Source: Streptomyces aculeolatus (lineage in GTDB: Bacteria > Actinomycetota > Actinomycetes > Streptomycetales > Streptomycetaceae). Taken from it: DNA of 64,000 bases. The notes under the pieces were generated by a model that saw only the letters and a list, made by a program, of their open reading frames with translations, was not told where the DNA came from and searched no databases. The translations under genes and the position numbers were made by a program. Shown here piece by piece: positions 32,745 to 39,957 of this stretch (its first letter is position 1; each line of letters begins with the position of its first letter). The stretch covers positions 62,001 to 126,000 of the forward strand of contig NZ_JAINRD010000021.1 of the NCBI RefSeq assembly GCF_020400605.1, in the 5' to 3' direction.

Positions 32745-33379
32745 TGACCATCAAGGGCATCGACGTCAGTTCGCACCAGTCAGGCAACTACTCCACGCGA
32801 GGCATGAACTTCGTCTTCGTCAAGGCCTCGGAAGGCCGCAGCTACGTCAACCCCAAGCAGGGCGACCAGGCCGCGCACGGCCGCGAGGCGGGCCTGGTGC
32901 TGGGGTTCTACCACTTCTTGTGGCCGGGCAACATCAAGGCGCAGGCGCAGTACTTCGTCGACAAGGCGAAGGAGAAACCGGGCGACATGCTCGCCTGCGA
33001 CTGGGAGCACACGAGCGAGGGCACCGCGGCGAGCAACAAGGAGAAGGACGCGTTCATCAAGGAGGTGAAGCGGCTCAGGCCCCGCCACAAGGTGCTCCTC
33101 TACTGCAACCGCGACTTCTGGCTCAACCGCGACACCACCAGCTACGCCGGCGACGGCCTGTGGATCGCCCAGTACAACGGCGACCCGGGCAAGCCGGACA
33201 TCCAGGCGTCGTGGCGCTTCCACCAGTACACGTCGTCCCCGATCGACACGAACGTGGGTCGCTTCAGCTCGCGTTCGGCTTTGCGGTCGTGGGCGCGGGA
33301 ACGCTTCGACGCAAAACTCACGGCAACGGCAACGGAAACGGACCCCGACGACGGCGCCGGGGAACCGATAGCCGACTGA
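32744..33379 (+). CDS. GH25 muramidase (lysozyme, endolysin-like)
   Basis: 211 residues from the second of two adjacent ATGs (AAAGGGA is six bases before 32744). GH25 motifs: GIDVSSHQ (catalytic Asp7 region), FVFVKASEGRSYVNP, GFYHFLWPG, LACDWEH (catalytic Asp-x-Glu pair) and LWIAQYNG, ending RFHQYTSSPIDTNVGRF. It cleaves peptidoglycan between MurNAc and GlcNAc. There is no signal peptide, so release would need a holin, which fits the divergent holin-like gene. Confidence 0.9.
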   Translation: MTIKGIDVSSHQSGNYSTRGMNFVFVKASEGRSYVNPKQGDQAAHGREAGLVLGFYHFLWPGNIKAQAQYFVDKAKEKPGDMLACDWEHTSEGTAASNKEKDAFIKEVKRLRPRHKVLLYCNRDFWLNRDTTSYAGDGLWIAQYNGDPGKPDIQASWRFHQYTSSPIDTNVGRFSSRSALRSWARERFDAKLTATATETDPDDGAGEPIAD

Positions 33380-33390
33380 CCGGCAGCGCC

Positions 33391-33450
33391 GTAGTCGCCG
33401 TATCCCGCCAGTAGTTGCCGTATCCCGGCACTGGTTGCCGTATTCCGGCA
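33391..33450. repeat. 20-bp tandem repeat (3 units)
   Basis: GTAGTCGCCGTATCCCGCCA, GTAGTTGCCGTATCCCGGCA and CTGGTTGCCGTATTCCGGCA follow exactly head to tail just after the muramidase stop. Each holds a GCCGTATYCCG core, almost two helical turns apart. Candidate iteron-like or regulatory sites, or slippage. Confidence 0.7.
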
Positions 33451-33569
33451 GTAAAAGCCTTTGACCGGTGCCTCTTTGCGGCCTGCCCGCGCGCCGCCGG
33501 TGAAGGGAGAATCACGGCCGGCGGCGGTGCGGTGCAGGAGCGGCGGGGAGCCGGGCGGGTGGTGGCGGT

Positions 33570-34100
33570 GTGCCGGTGAGTTACAGGATCCACATCTGGG
33601 TGGCTCTCGGGCTGGCCGCCACGTCGCTGGCGGTCGCGGTGCTGACGCTCGTGCCCGGCGCTCCGGTCGTGCCCGGCGCGGTGGCGTTCGGCCTCTTCGG
33701 TTCCGCTCTGCCGGTCTTCGGCCTCGGCGTGCTGCGCTGTGTGCGGGCGGGTGTGACCGTACGCGGCCCGGACTTCCTCTGGATCTACGTCGACACGCCC
33801 CGCTGGGTCCTGGTGTGCGCCGTCGCGATGACGGCGGGCGCGGTGACGTGTCTTGTCGGGGGCGACGACCCGGGCGGCGGCCGGCCGGTGAAGGAGGCGG
33901 GCGGCTACTACCTCAAGGAGAAGGGCAAGCGCGAGGCGGTCTCCCGCGAGACGTACGTGTCGGCGGTGAAGGCGGAGCAGCGGTGGTTCGACACCGGGGG
34001 AACCGTCTTCCTCGCCAATGCCGCCGTGCTCGCGGGTGCCGCGTACCGCGACGACAAGGGCCGGACGGCACGTATCACCGTTACACCGCCCGCCCCGTAG
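33570..34100 (+). CDS. hypothetical membrane protein
   Basis: 176 residues with three hydrophobic segments near the start (IHIWVALGLAATSLAVAVLTL, AVAFGLFGSALPVFGLGVL and RWVLVCAVAMTAGAVTCLV), then a charged soluble part (GGYYLKEKGKREAVSRETYVSAVKAEQRWFDTGGTVFL). The tail resembles streptomycete proteins of unknown role. It follows the muramidase by 190 bases. Confidence 0.65.
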   Translation: MPVSYRIHIWVALGLAATSLAVAVLTLVPGAPVVPGAVAFGLFGSALPVFGLGVLRCVRAGVTVRGPDFLWIYVDTPRWVLVCAVAMTAGAVTCLVGGDDPGGGRPVKEAGGYYLKEKGKREAVSRETYVSAVKAEQRWFDTGGTVFLANAAVLAGAAYRDDKGRTARITVTPPAP

Positions 34101-34176
34101 CCCTGGGGTGCCGCTGCCGGGACGGCGGGGGCGCGGTGCCGTCGGTGCGGCAGAACCGGGGTCCGCTCGTGGGCTG

Positions 34177-34386
34177 CTATCCCGCTCGGCGGTTGTCCGG
34201 TCCCGGGTCCCTGTCCTTGGTTCGCACGGCCATCGCCAGAGCCACGATCCAGCCCACCAGCGTCCACCCCAGAAACAGGTTGATCACCAGCACCGAACCG
34301 GCATTCCGAACGCTGCGCGCGAACGCGATCACTGCCGGGATGAAGTAGATGATCACGATGGGTAAGTAGGACACACCTGAGACCAT
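34177..34386 (-). CDS. superinfection-immunity-family small membrane protein
   Basis: 69 residues from the ATG at 34386, with AGGGGGG upstream. Two membrane spans (YLPIVIIYFIPAVIAFAR and VLVINLFLGWTLVGWIVALA) carry the VNLFLGWTLVGWIVAL-type signature of the T4 Imm-like superinfection-immunity family, with VINLFLGWTLVGWIVAL here. The phage prototype blocks DNA injection by related phages; bacterial homologues are common and mostly untested. Confidence 0.85.
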   Translation of the reverse strand: MVSGVSYLPIVIIYFIPAVIAFARSVRNAGSVLVINLFLGWTLVGWIVALAMAVRTKDRDPGPDNRRAG

Positions 34387-34545
34387 GTCGCCCCCCTGCC
34401 GGACCTCGGGTTCCGCACTCAGCGTAACGAGATTCTCCACGGGGCGTAAGAAGTCGCCCGGTGTCCAGGCAATTTGGCCGAATGCGGCACGCGACGGCGC
34501 CACCCGCGGTCCCCGCGGCGCCCCGCTCCCGCCCGGTGCCGAAAG

Positions 34546-34573
34546 AGCCCCGCAGCGGTCTCGGTGCGGGGCT
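34546..34573 (-). terminator. terminator of the peptide/145-residue operon
   Basis: AGCCCCGCA (34546-34554) and TGCGGGGCT (34565-34573) make a perfect 9-bp stem with a 10-base loop, 70 bases past the stop of the minus-strand 145-residue gene. The remaining 34387-34642 sequence shows nothing else. Confidence 0.55.
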
Positions 34574-34642
34574 TCGGCGCTGGTCGGCCTGGTGGGCGCG
34601 GCCGGGGTCAAGGGGGACGCCGGCCGTGCTGGCGGCGGGCGT

Positions 34643-35080
34643 TCAGCGGACGAGTTGGAGGGCCTGCTTGGCCAGCTCGCCGTCGTCGAGGGCGAAGGTG
34701 CCGGTGTGCAGGACGTCGTGCCCGTACATCTGCTTGTCCAGCGTGATGCGGCGGTCCAGGCGCAGGCTCCAGGCGGTGCTCTTGATGTCGAGGCGGGGTC
34801 CGGAGCCTCCGATACGGGCGGACCAGCCGGTGCAGATCACCCAGCCGGCGCAGGCGATCTCGTGCCCGCCGCGGGAGCCGTAGAGGCCCTGGGGGTGGTG
34901 GTCGGCGGCGACGGCCAGCAGGTCGGGGTGCTCCAGCTCGGGCACCGGCAGGATGCCGACGATGGCGGTGGTGCCGAAGTGGCCGGTGGTGGTGTAGGCG
35001 ACCAGGCAGCGGCGGTCGGGCCAGTGGTGGGTGAGCGGGAAGACGGTGACGCGGCCGGTGCCGGTCTGCTCGCTGCCCAT
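34643..35080 (-). CDS. hypothetical 145-residue protein, copy 1 of a duplicated cassette
   Basis: I do not recognise this family. It reads as a compact alpha/beta protein without signal or membrane span: VTVFPLTHHWPDRRCLVAYT, GHFGTTAIVGILPVPELEHP, DLLAVAADHHPQGLYGSRGG, CAGWVICTGWSARIGGSGPR and MYGHDVLHTGTFALDD. Conserved His (18, 34, 51, 61, 62, 73, 121, 125) and Cys (25, 77, 83) are plentiful. It is 125/145 identical to the protein at 56090-56527, but residues 99-117 differ at 13 of 19 places. The start at 35080 has ACAGGAG five bases ahead; an ATG at 35137 would add 19 residues. It follows the 40-residue peptide gene on the same message. Confidence 0.75.
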   Translation of the reverse strand: MGSEQTGTGRVTVFPLTHHWPDRRCLVAYTTTGHFGTTAIVGILPVPELEHPDLLAVAADHHPQGLYGSRGGHEIACAGWVICTGWSARIGGSGPRLDIKSTAWSLRLDRRITLDKQMYGHDVLHTGTFALDDGELAKQALQLVR

Positions 35081-35148
35081 GGCGCTCCTGTCGCTCTGTG
35101 TCGGCCCCCGCGGCACCGTAGCCGCGGGGACTGACATTTCCTGACATC

Positions 35149-35271
35149 TCAGCGGTGCCCCGGGGACGGGTTGCCGCCGCCTCCGTCGCCGTCCTCGATG
35201 TCGGTGTTGTCGTCCTCGTCGCCGGGTTCGCCCGACACAGCAGGGTTGATCGTCAGCGGGTTGCGGGTCAT
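35149..35271 (-). CDS. 40-residue acidic, Gly-rich peptide, copy 1
   Basis: Starts MTRNPLTINPAVSGE and ends PGDEDDNTDI-EDGDGGGGNPSPGHR. The ATG has AGAGGAGG upstream, a strong Shine-Dalgarno. The last 25 residues are identical to those of the peptide at 56596-56718, while residues 1-15 share only four positions. The tail is Asp/Glu-rich, then Gly4, then NPSPGHR; no Cys, no membrane span. It lies 68 bases ahead of the 145-residue gene (11 bases if that gene starts at 35137). The two are surely one transcript. No function known. Confidence 0.75.
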   Translation of the reverse strand: MTRNPLTINPAVSGEPGDEDDNTDIEDGDGGGGNPSPGHR

Positions 35272-35291
35272 CGGGTGTGCCTCCTCTCCAG

Positions 35292-35312
35292 CGCCCCGGA
35301 ACGCCCGGGGCG
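35292..35312 (-). promoter_or_regulatory. leader hairpin before the peptide gene, copy 1
   Basis: CGCCCCGG and CCGGGGCG form a perfect 8-bp stem with a 5-base loop just upstream of the Shine-Dalgarno of the peptide gene. The same stem occurs at 56742-56762, so the leader structure is part of the duplicated unit. It may be an attenuator, or the terminator of the small genes upstream. Confidence 0.5.
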
Positions 35313-35409
35313 GTGATGCGGCGCCCCGCCCGCCGGAGCCGGCGTAACGGCGGGCGGGGCTTCTGGCCCGCCCCCTGGCGGTTCGGACAGGCGGCCAGGG
35401 GGCGGGAGT

Positions 35410-35628
35410 TCAGTGGTGGGGGTGTCGGCGGATGCGAACGGAGCAGTCGCTGGCGGCCGAGTGGTCGCCGCGGTTGCGTGCCGCCCGGCGCTCCTGGTCG
35501 AGCCGGCTGCATCCTTCGCGGTCGAGGACGGGCCGCGCCTCCTGGCCCTCGCGGACGGGCAGGAACACGGGTGACGAGGGGTAGGTCTGCGGGGCGGTCA
35601 CGTCCCCGGCAGCGGCGCTCACGCTCAC
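35410..35628 (-). CDS. small hypothetical protein, His/Arg-rich end
   Basis: 72 residues from a GTG whose GTGA overlaps the preceding stop. Blocks: YPSSPVFLPVREGQEARPVL, then GCSRLDQERRAARNRGDHSA and ASDCSVRIRRHPHH. Two Cys and a terminal His cluster might bind a metal. Similar short proteins accompany DUF5753/DUF6879 regulator genes in streptomycetes as far as I recall. Function unknown. Confidence 0.65.
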   Translation of the reverse strand: MSVSAAAGDVTAPQTYPSSPVFLPVREGQEARPVLDREGCSRLDQERRAARNRGDHSAASDCSVRIRRHPHH

Positions 35629-35807
35629 GGCTTTCCAACGCAGCGGGGGCACTCGCAGGGCTGCATGACGCCGTTGAGCAGAGAGGGCTCGCAGTCGCGG
35701 GAGTAGAACCGCTTCTCGGGCTCGTAGGTGCGCCCGCTGTCGCGGGACACACGGAGGGTCAGCAACGGACGTTCAGGCGCCGACGGCGCCTCTGCTTGGG
35801 CAGCCAT
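35625..35807 (-). CDS. small hypothetical protein with Cys cluster
   Basis: 60 residues: a beta-like stretch PLLTLRVSRDSGRTYEPEKRF followed by Cys residues in SRDCEPSLLNGVMQPCECPRC, a C-x11-C-x-C-x2-C spacing that could hold zinc. First in a two-gene overlapped unit with the 72-residue protein and divergent from the regulatory operon at 35977. Function unknown. Confidence 0.65.
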   Translation of the reverse strand: MAAQAEAPSAPERPLLTLRVSRDSGRTYEPEKRFYSRDCEPSLLNGVMQPCECPRCVGKP

Positions 35808-35881
35808 GCCCAGGAAGGTAGGGATGCCGGGCGGCGGATTGGAGACGGGTTACACAGAATTACGCACGCCTTGAAGTGTGC

Positions 35882-35894
35882 TGGTGTGCCACCA
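35882..35894. promoter_or_regulatory. small palindrome in the divergent promoter of accessory locus 1
   Basis: TGGTG-TGC-CACCA lies between the minus-strand small genes and the plus-strand 83-residue/DUF6879/XRE operon. A TTGACG hexamer follows at 35905-35910 as a possible -35 for the plus operon. Weak evidence. Confidence 0.3.
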
Positions 35895-35976
35895 CAATGC
35901 GCCCTTGACGGCGTCACCTCACCGGCTGATGGTGGTGAAATTCCCCGTAACCAGCTCGCGAGACAGGAGGGTTGCC

Positions 35977-36228
35977 ATGACCATTCGATTCGTTGAGATC
36001 GACCCGGAGACGGACGAAGACGGATGCCCCACAGTGTGGGTCGACCCGGAGGCGGGAGACTTACTCGTCCAGAGCTACGCCGCCGACGAGGAGACGACTG
36101 CCGCCTGCGACAGCACATCACCGGCGCGATCGCCGAAGCCGCCGGAGGAGACAATCATCAGGATCCCGCAGAGGATGATCCCCGCACTCAGGAGGGCGTG
36201 CGATGAACTCGATCCCGGAGTTCGCTGA
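35977..36228 (+). CDS. 83-residue acidic hypothetical protein
   Basis: The ATG at 35977 has ACAGGAGG seven bases upstream. The N-terminal half is acidic and beta-like (MTIRFVEIDPETDEDGCPTV, WVDPEAGDLLVQSYAADEET); the C-terminal half is a helix with basic residues (IIRIPQRMIPALRRACDEL). Its end overlaps the start of the DUF6879 gene by 26 bases, so the two are co-translated. The general look is that of the small proteins that pair with XRE-DUF5753 regulators. Function unknown. Confidence 0.7.
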   Translation: MTIRFVEIDPETDEDGCPTVWVDPEAGDLLVQSYAADEETTAACDSTSPARSPKPPEETIIRIPQRMIPALRRACDELDPGVR

Positions 36229-36718
36229 ACTCCTCGCCGACGCCAAGCAGTCCGCTGTCCACCTGGAGATGCGCGATCGGTACTTTTCGAACCCGCGCTT
36301 CGAGGCGTGGCAGCGTGGTCACCGCGTCGACTGGGAGGACCGGGCATCCTGGTGGCGGCCGTTCCACGACGACGTCGCAGCTGCTGTCTCCCGCGGTGTG
36401 TCGATGCGCCGGGCCCGGGTAGTCAGCGAGCCGGTGACCCAGTACATCCGCTGGGAGCACTACGTCACCACCGCCAACGTCAAGGCCGGCGAGTCGGTGC
36501 GGTGGCTGCCGCGGCGCCACACCGCAGACCTGCTGCTCCCCGGCTGCGACTTCTGGATCTTCGACGACCGGTTCATCCGCATCCACCACTTCTCCGGTGA
36601 CGGACAGTGGGTCGACAAGGAGTTGCAGGTCGATCCGTCCCTCGTCGAGAGTTGCGCTGCAGCGTTCGAGAAGGTCTGGGCTCGCGCGATCCCGCACGAC
36701 AAGTACGAGATCCAGTAA
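36203..36718 (+). CDS. DUF6879-family protein
   Basis: 171 residues, ATG preceded by AGGAGGG. Family blocks: FAELLADAKQSAVHLEMRDRYF, WEDRASWWRPFHDDVAAAVS, RRARVVSEPVTQYIRWEHYV, and GCDFWIFDDRFIRIHHFSGDG. Proteins of this family sit next to DUF5753 XRE regulators throughout streptomycetes and are presumed partners; the biochemical role is unknown. The window has a second member at 57871-58461 beside another DUF5753 regulator. Five bases separate it from the XRE gene. Confidence 0.88.
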   Translation: MNSIPEFAELLADAKQSAVHLEMRDRYFSNPRFEAWQRGHRVDWEDRASWWRPFHDDVAAAVSRGVSMRRARVVSEPVTQYIRWEHYVTTANVKAGESVRWLPRRHTADLLLPGCDFWIFDDRFIRIHHFSGDGQWVDKELQVDPSLVESCAAAFEKVWARAIPHDKYEIQ

Positions 36719-36723
36719 CCCCG

Positions 36724-37578
36724 ATGCCCCTTTCCCCGTCGTCCAGTGCCCATGAGGCGCGCGCAGCTCTCGCGGCCCGGCTGCGGGAGCTGCGCCTGGA
36801 CGCGGGGATCACCAGCAAGGAACTCGCCGCGCGCTGCGGCTGGTCGGTCGCGAAGCCATCGCGAATCGAGAACGCTCACACGGCCCCGTCTGACGCCGAC
36901 ATACGCGCCTGGTGCACCGCGTGCAACGTCGAGGGACAGGCGCTCGACCTCATCGCCGCCAACCGGCAGGCGGACCAGATGTATGTCCAGTGGCGCCGGC
37001 TCCAGCGCACCGGACTCCGCCGACTGCAGGAAGCCGCCGCACCGCTGTACGAACGCACCCGGGCCTTCCGCACCTACGCCTCGAATGTCGTACCCGGCTA
37101 CCTGCAAACACCGGCCTACGCCGCCGCTTTGATGGGCACCATCGCCGGCTTCCGCGGCACCCCGGACGACGTGAGCGAGGCCGTGGCCGCGCGCATGCGA
37201 CGCTCACGGGTCATCCGCGAAGGCGATCACCGCTTTGCGGTACTCGTCGAGGAGCATGTGCTGAACCACCGCCTTGGCGACGGGGGCGTAATGTCGGGCC
37301 AGTTGGGCAACCTGCTTGCCTGTATGACGCTGCCCGCGGTCTCCCTCGGCGTCGTGCCCACGGCCTCGCCGCGCGAGGGGGTCATGTGGCCGCTGGAAGC
37401 GTTCACGATCTTCGATGACTCGCAGGTCAACGTCGAACTGCTCGCCGCGCGCGTGCGAGTCACCGCGCCCAGCGAGATCGAGTTGTACGAGCAGGCGTTC
37501 GCGAAGTTCACACAGCTTGCGGTGTACGGCGCGGAGGCACGGGCGCTGATCCTGCGCGCGATCGAGGCCCTGGACTGA
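36724..37578 (+). CDS. XRE-family regulator with DUF5753 domain
   Basis: 284 residues. The N-terminal helix-turn-helix covers 10-65 (AARLRELRLDAGITSKELAA, RCGWSVAKPSRIENAHTAPS). Residues 95-280 are DUF5753: TYASNVVPGYLQTPAYAAAL, RMRRSRVIREGDHRFAVLVEE, and FTIFDDSQVNVELL. Such regulators (WhiJ-like) act with a small partner in controlling development or secondary metabolism. Third gene of the plus-strand operon of accessory locus 1. Confidence 0.92.
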   Translation: MPLSPSSSAHEARAALAARLRELRLDAGITSKELAARCGWSVAKPSRIENAHTAPSDADIRAWCTACNVEGQALDLIAANRQADQMYVQWRRLQRTGLRRLQEAAAPLYERTRAFRTYASNVVPGYLQTPAYAAALMGTIAGFRGTPDDVSEAVAARMRRSRVIREGDHRFAVLVEEHVLNHRLGDGGVMSGQLGNLLACMTLPAVSLGVVPTASPREGVMWPLEAFTIFDDSQVNVELLAARVRVTAPSEIELYEQAFAKFTQLAVYGAEARALILRAIEALD

Positions 37579-37664
37579 GAGCGACAAAGGAGCCCCCGCC
37601 GCCCGGCTCGAAGGCCAGGCGATGGGGGTGTGTCGTCCGGGGGTTGGGCCCTCGGAGCGCCTTT

Positions 37665-37800
37665 CTACCAGTTCCACCGCTGGTAGTTGCCGCCGTTGCA
37701 GTTGTGGGTGACCAGGTAAGTCCAGTTCTTGTCGGTCGTCGATGCAAGTCCCGGTCTTCAGACTCCGCGATTGCCAGGCGGCTCCACAAACACCCACGGT
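37665..37800 (-). pseudogene. frameshifted remnant of a secreted ricin-B-type lectin domain
   Basis: On the minus strand one frame ends with DKNWTYLVTHNCNGGNYQRW, then NW and TAG, the unmistakable C-terminus of small streptomycete RICIN-domain proteins. The preceding piece, QSRSLKTGTCID, is in another frame, so a +1 or -2 base change after TGCATCGAC has broken the gene. No signal peptide or start remains upstream. The rest of the 37579-38079 gap shows no other gene. Confidence 0.7.
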
Positions 37801-38079
37801 GACATCCGGTCGGGTACTCAGAAGCGCGCACAGCTCCGCCGTACCCCTCCTGAGTACGGAGTGGAACGCGAAGCGCGCCCGCCCGGCTGGTGCCGGGCGG
37901 GGCGCGGGGGGATAGTCAGGGACGGCGTCGTTGAGGGTCGAGTGCACCGACGAGCGGGCCGGGGCCGTTGCCGGGGCTGCCGTCGAAGGGTTCCTCGTCA
38001 GGCCGCGCAGGGGGTCCGAGGCCGATGGTGAGAGGGAGAATGCGGGCTCCCCTGCTGGTCAGGGTGCCTGATCTCCGGG

Positions 38080-38151
38080 TGGGCGCGGACGGGTTCGAAC
38101 CGCCGACATCTGCCTTGTAAGGGCAGCGCTCTACCGCTGAGCTACGCGCCC
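38080..38151 (-). tRNA. tRNA-Val (anticodon TAC)
   Basis: A 72-base cloverleaf on the minus strand. The acceptor stem is GGGCGCG/CGCGCCC, the D arm GCTCAGCGGTAGAGC, the anticodon stem CTGCC-CTTACAA-GGCAG with anticodon TAC, the T arm GGCGG-TTCGAAC-CCGTC, and the discriminator A. CCA is not encoded in full. It reads GUA and, by wobble, GUG valine codons. Confidence 0.95.
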
Positions 38152-38291
38152 GGATGCGGGGACAGCGTACCGTGCCCCGCCGACGGCGATCGACCTGCGG
38201 GGTCCGCGGGGATCGTCGCGGGCCGTGTGTTCGTTCACCCCTGGTGGGAGAATGACTCTCCAGGGGAGCGCAGGGCAAGGAAAGGGGTCTC

Positions 38292-39563
38292 GTGGCATTC
38301 GGCGGAGGCGGAGGCGGCACCCGGCGGTGGGGCTGGGGAGACCGGGGCGACGGAGCTCGGGCCGAGGCACAGGCGGCCAAGGACGCCGCCGCGACCGCGT
38401 TCTACGAGCTGGATACCGCGCAGCGCGACCTGCGCATCTCCGTGGAGACGATCGCCGCCGTCGACGACTCGCCGGCCGCCCGCAAGGCGGCCTCGGACTT
38501 CGCCGCCCTGGGGCAGCGGATCGACGAGGTCAGCCACACGTACATCACCGCCGTCGACACCTACGACCTGGACCGCGACGACCTCGACCACGGCACCGCC
38601 TCCCGCGCCCGGCAGGAGCTCCAGCAGGCCACCAACGGGCTGGAGAAGGTCCGCTCGGACCTCAACCACTTCGCGCACGGCCTCGGCCCCCTCCTCGACA
38701 AGGCCGAGAGCCAGCTCGCGCGCCTCGCGCCCGCCGTGGAGCGGGCCCGGCAGGCGCTGCTGGCGGCGACGACGGCGCTGGACGAGGTGCGCGGCAAGGG
38801 CTTCCAGGCCGACGACCTCGCGGTCCGGCTCGCGCGGCTCGGCCCGGAGCTGACGAAGCTCAACGAGGGCGCCGGGCGGCACGGCGTGCAGGAGACCATC
38901 CACCGCGCGGTCGGCGTGCAGCGCGACGCCGAGGCGCTGCGCAGCGAGGCGGAGCAGTTGCCGCAGCGCGCCGAGGAGATCGACCGGCGCCTCGTCAGCC
39001 TGCGCACCCGCGCGCAGGCGCTGGCCACCCGTGCCGAGAAGGTCAAGCCGGTGCTCAGCGAGCTGCGCCGGCGGTTCGCGCTGGCCTGCTGGCGGGATCT
39101 GCAGGAGGTGCCGAACCGCGCCGCGCAGGCCGTCACGGAGGCGGAGGAGAAGATCGCCGACGCCGGCCGGGCCCGCCGCGAGCAGCGCTGGCCGGACGCG
39201 ATCGCGCTGCTGGCGAGCGTACGGGCGCTGCTGAACCACACCGACGAGGCCGTGGACGCCGCCCGCGACCGGCTGCACCGCCTCGACGAGGTGGAGAAGG
39301 ACCGCACCTCGGAGGTGGACCGCACCCGCTTCGCCATCCGCGACGCGCAGCGCCTGGCGATGGCCGGCCGCGACCGGCCCGACCCCCGGCACGCGGGACC
39401 GCTGGACGCGGCGGTCGAGCGGGTCGACCGGGCGGAGGCGGCGCTCACGGGGCGGCATCCGGACTACTGGAGCTTCCTGGAGGAGCTGGAGGCGGTGCGC
39501 GAGACGGTCGCCGAGGTGGTCCAGGCGATACGGACCGAACGCGGCAGCGGCACCGGCCGCTGA
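38292..39563 (+). CDS. conserved coiled-coil hypothetical protein
   Basis: 423 residues from a GTG (GGAAAGGGG upstream). After a Gly-rich start (MAFGGGGGGTRRWGWGD) almost the whole protein is charged, heptad-patterned helix, e.g. AKDAAATAFYELDTAQRDLR, ALRSEAEQLPQRAEEIDRRL and VEKDRTSEVDRTRFAIRDAQ. It looks like a long coiled coil. Conserved in actinomycetes in my experience, without an assigned role. It starts 140 bases from the divergent tRNA-Val. Confidence 0.8.
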   Translation: MAFGGGGGGTRRWGWGDRGDGARAEAQAAKDAAATAFYELDTAQRDLRISVETIAAVDDSPAARKAASDFAALGQRIDEVSHTYITAVDTYDLDRDDLDHGTASRARQELQQATNGLEKVRSDLNHFAHGLGPLLDKAESQLARLAPAVERARQALLAATTALDEVRGKGFQADDLAVRLARLGPELTKLNEGAGRHGVQETIHRAVGVQRDAEALRSEAEQLPQRAEEIDRRLVSLRTRAQALATRAEKVKPVLSELRRRFALACWRDLQEVPNRAAQAVTEAEEKIADAGRARREQRWPDAIALLASVRALLNHTDEAVDAARDRLHRLDEVEKDRTSEVDRTRFAIRDAQRLAMAGRDRPDPRHAGPLDAAVERVDRAEAALTGRHPDYWSFLEELEAVRETVAEVVQAIRTERGSGTGR

Positions 39564-39622
39564 GACCCGGCTGCCGCCGCGCGCCCTACGGCCCGTTCCG
39601 TACCCGCTATATGCTGTCCGCC

Positions 39623-39847
39623 ATGCCGCGATACGAGTACCGCTGCCGCTCCTGCGGGACGACCTTCGAGGTCAGCCGGCCCATGGCCGAGTCCTCCGCC
39701 CCCGCGGACTGCCCGCAGGGCCACGACGACACCGTCAAGCTGCTGTCCACCGTCGCCGTCGGCGGCGCCGCCACCGGGGCCGGTGCCGCGCCGCAGGCCG
39801 GCGCGGGCGGCGGGGGCGGGTGCTGCGGCGGAGGTTGCTGCGCGTAG
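39623..39847 (+). CDS. FmdB-family zinc-ribbon protein
   Basis: 74 residues: MPRYEYRCRSCGTTFEVSRP, then ADCPQGHDDTVKLLSTVAVGG and a Gly/Ala/Cys-rich tail ending GCCGGGCCA. The first CxxC pair and the later Cys/His (CPQGH) form the usual FmdB zinc ribbon; the tail adds four Cys. These are regulatory-type small proteins, function mostly unknown. In-frame upstream starts overlap the previous gene and are ignored. Confidence 0.85.
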   Translation: MPRYEYRCRSCGTTFEVSRPMAESSAPADCPQGHDDTVKLLSTVAVGGAATGAGAAPQAGAGGGGGCCGGGCCA

Positions 39848-39957
39848 CCGCGGAGCGCCGTAGCGTACGGCACCCCTTGGGCGACTTGCCCCGGTATGGC
39901 GCCGGGCGGATCCTGGATTACGGCACCGCTGTACGACCGCCGTAAGGAGGTCACGCC

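Noticed and set aside
33391..33450. A CRISPR array
   Set aside because: The repeats are contiguous without spacers and no cas genes are present; the same holds for the repeats at 12571 and 26056.
31823..34386. A complete prophage
   Set aside because: Only lysis- and immunity-like genes are present; no integrase, capsid, tail or terminase genes.
34643..35271. A classical RiPP cluster built on the 40-residue peptide
   Set aside because: No lanthipeptide, lasso, radical-SAM, YcaO, ATP-grasp or protease gene is adjacent, the peptide has no Cys, and the constant part is C-terminal. The idea is kept only as one possibility among several.
37204..37947. A 247-codon minus-strand frame over the XRE gene end
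   Set aside because: Mostly antisense to the DUF5753 coding region; only its short middle holds real sequence, the first half of the lectin remnant, which is reported separately.
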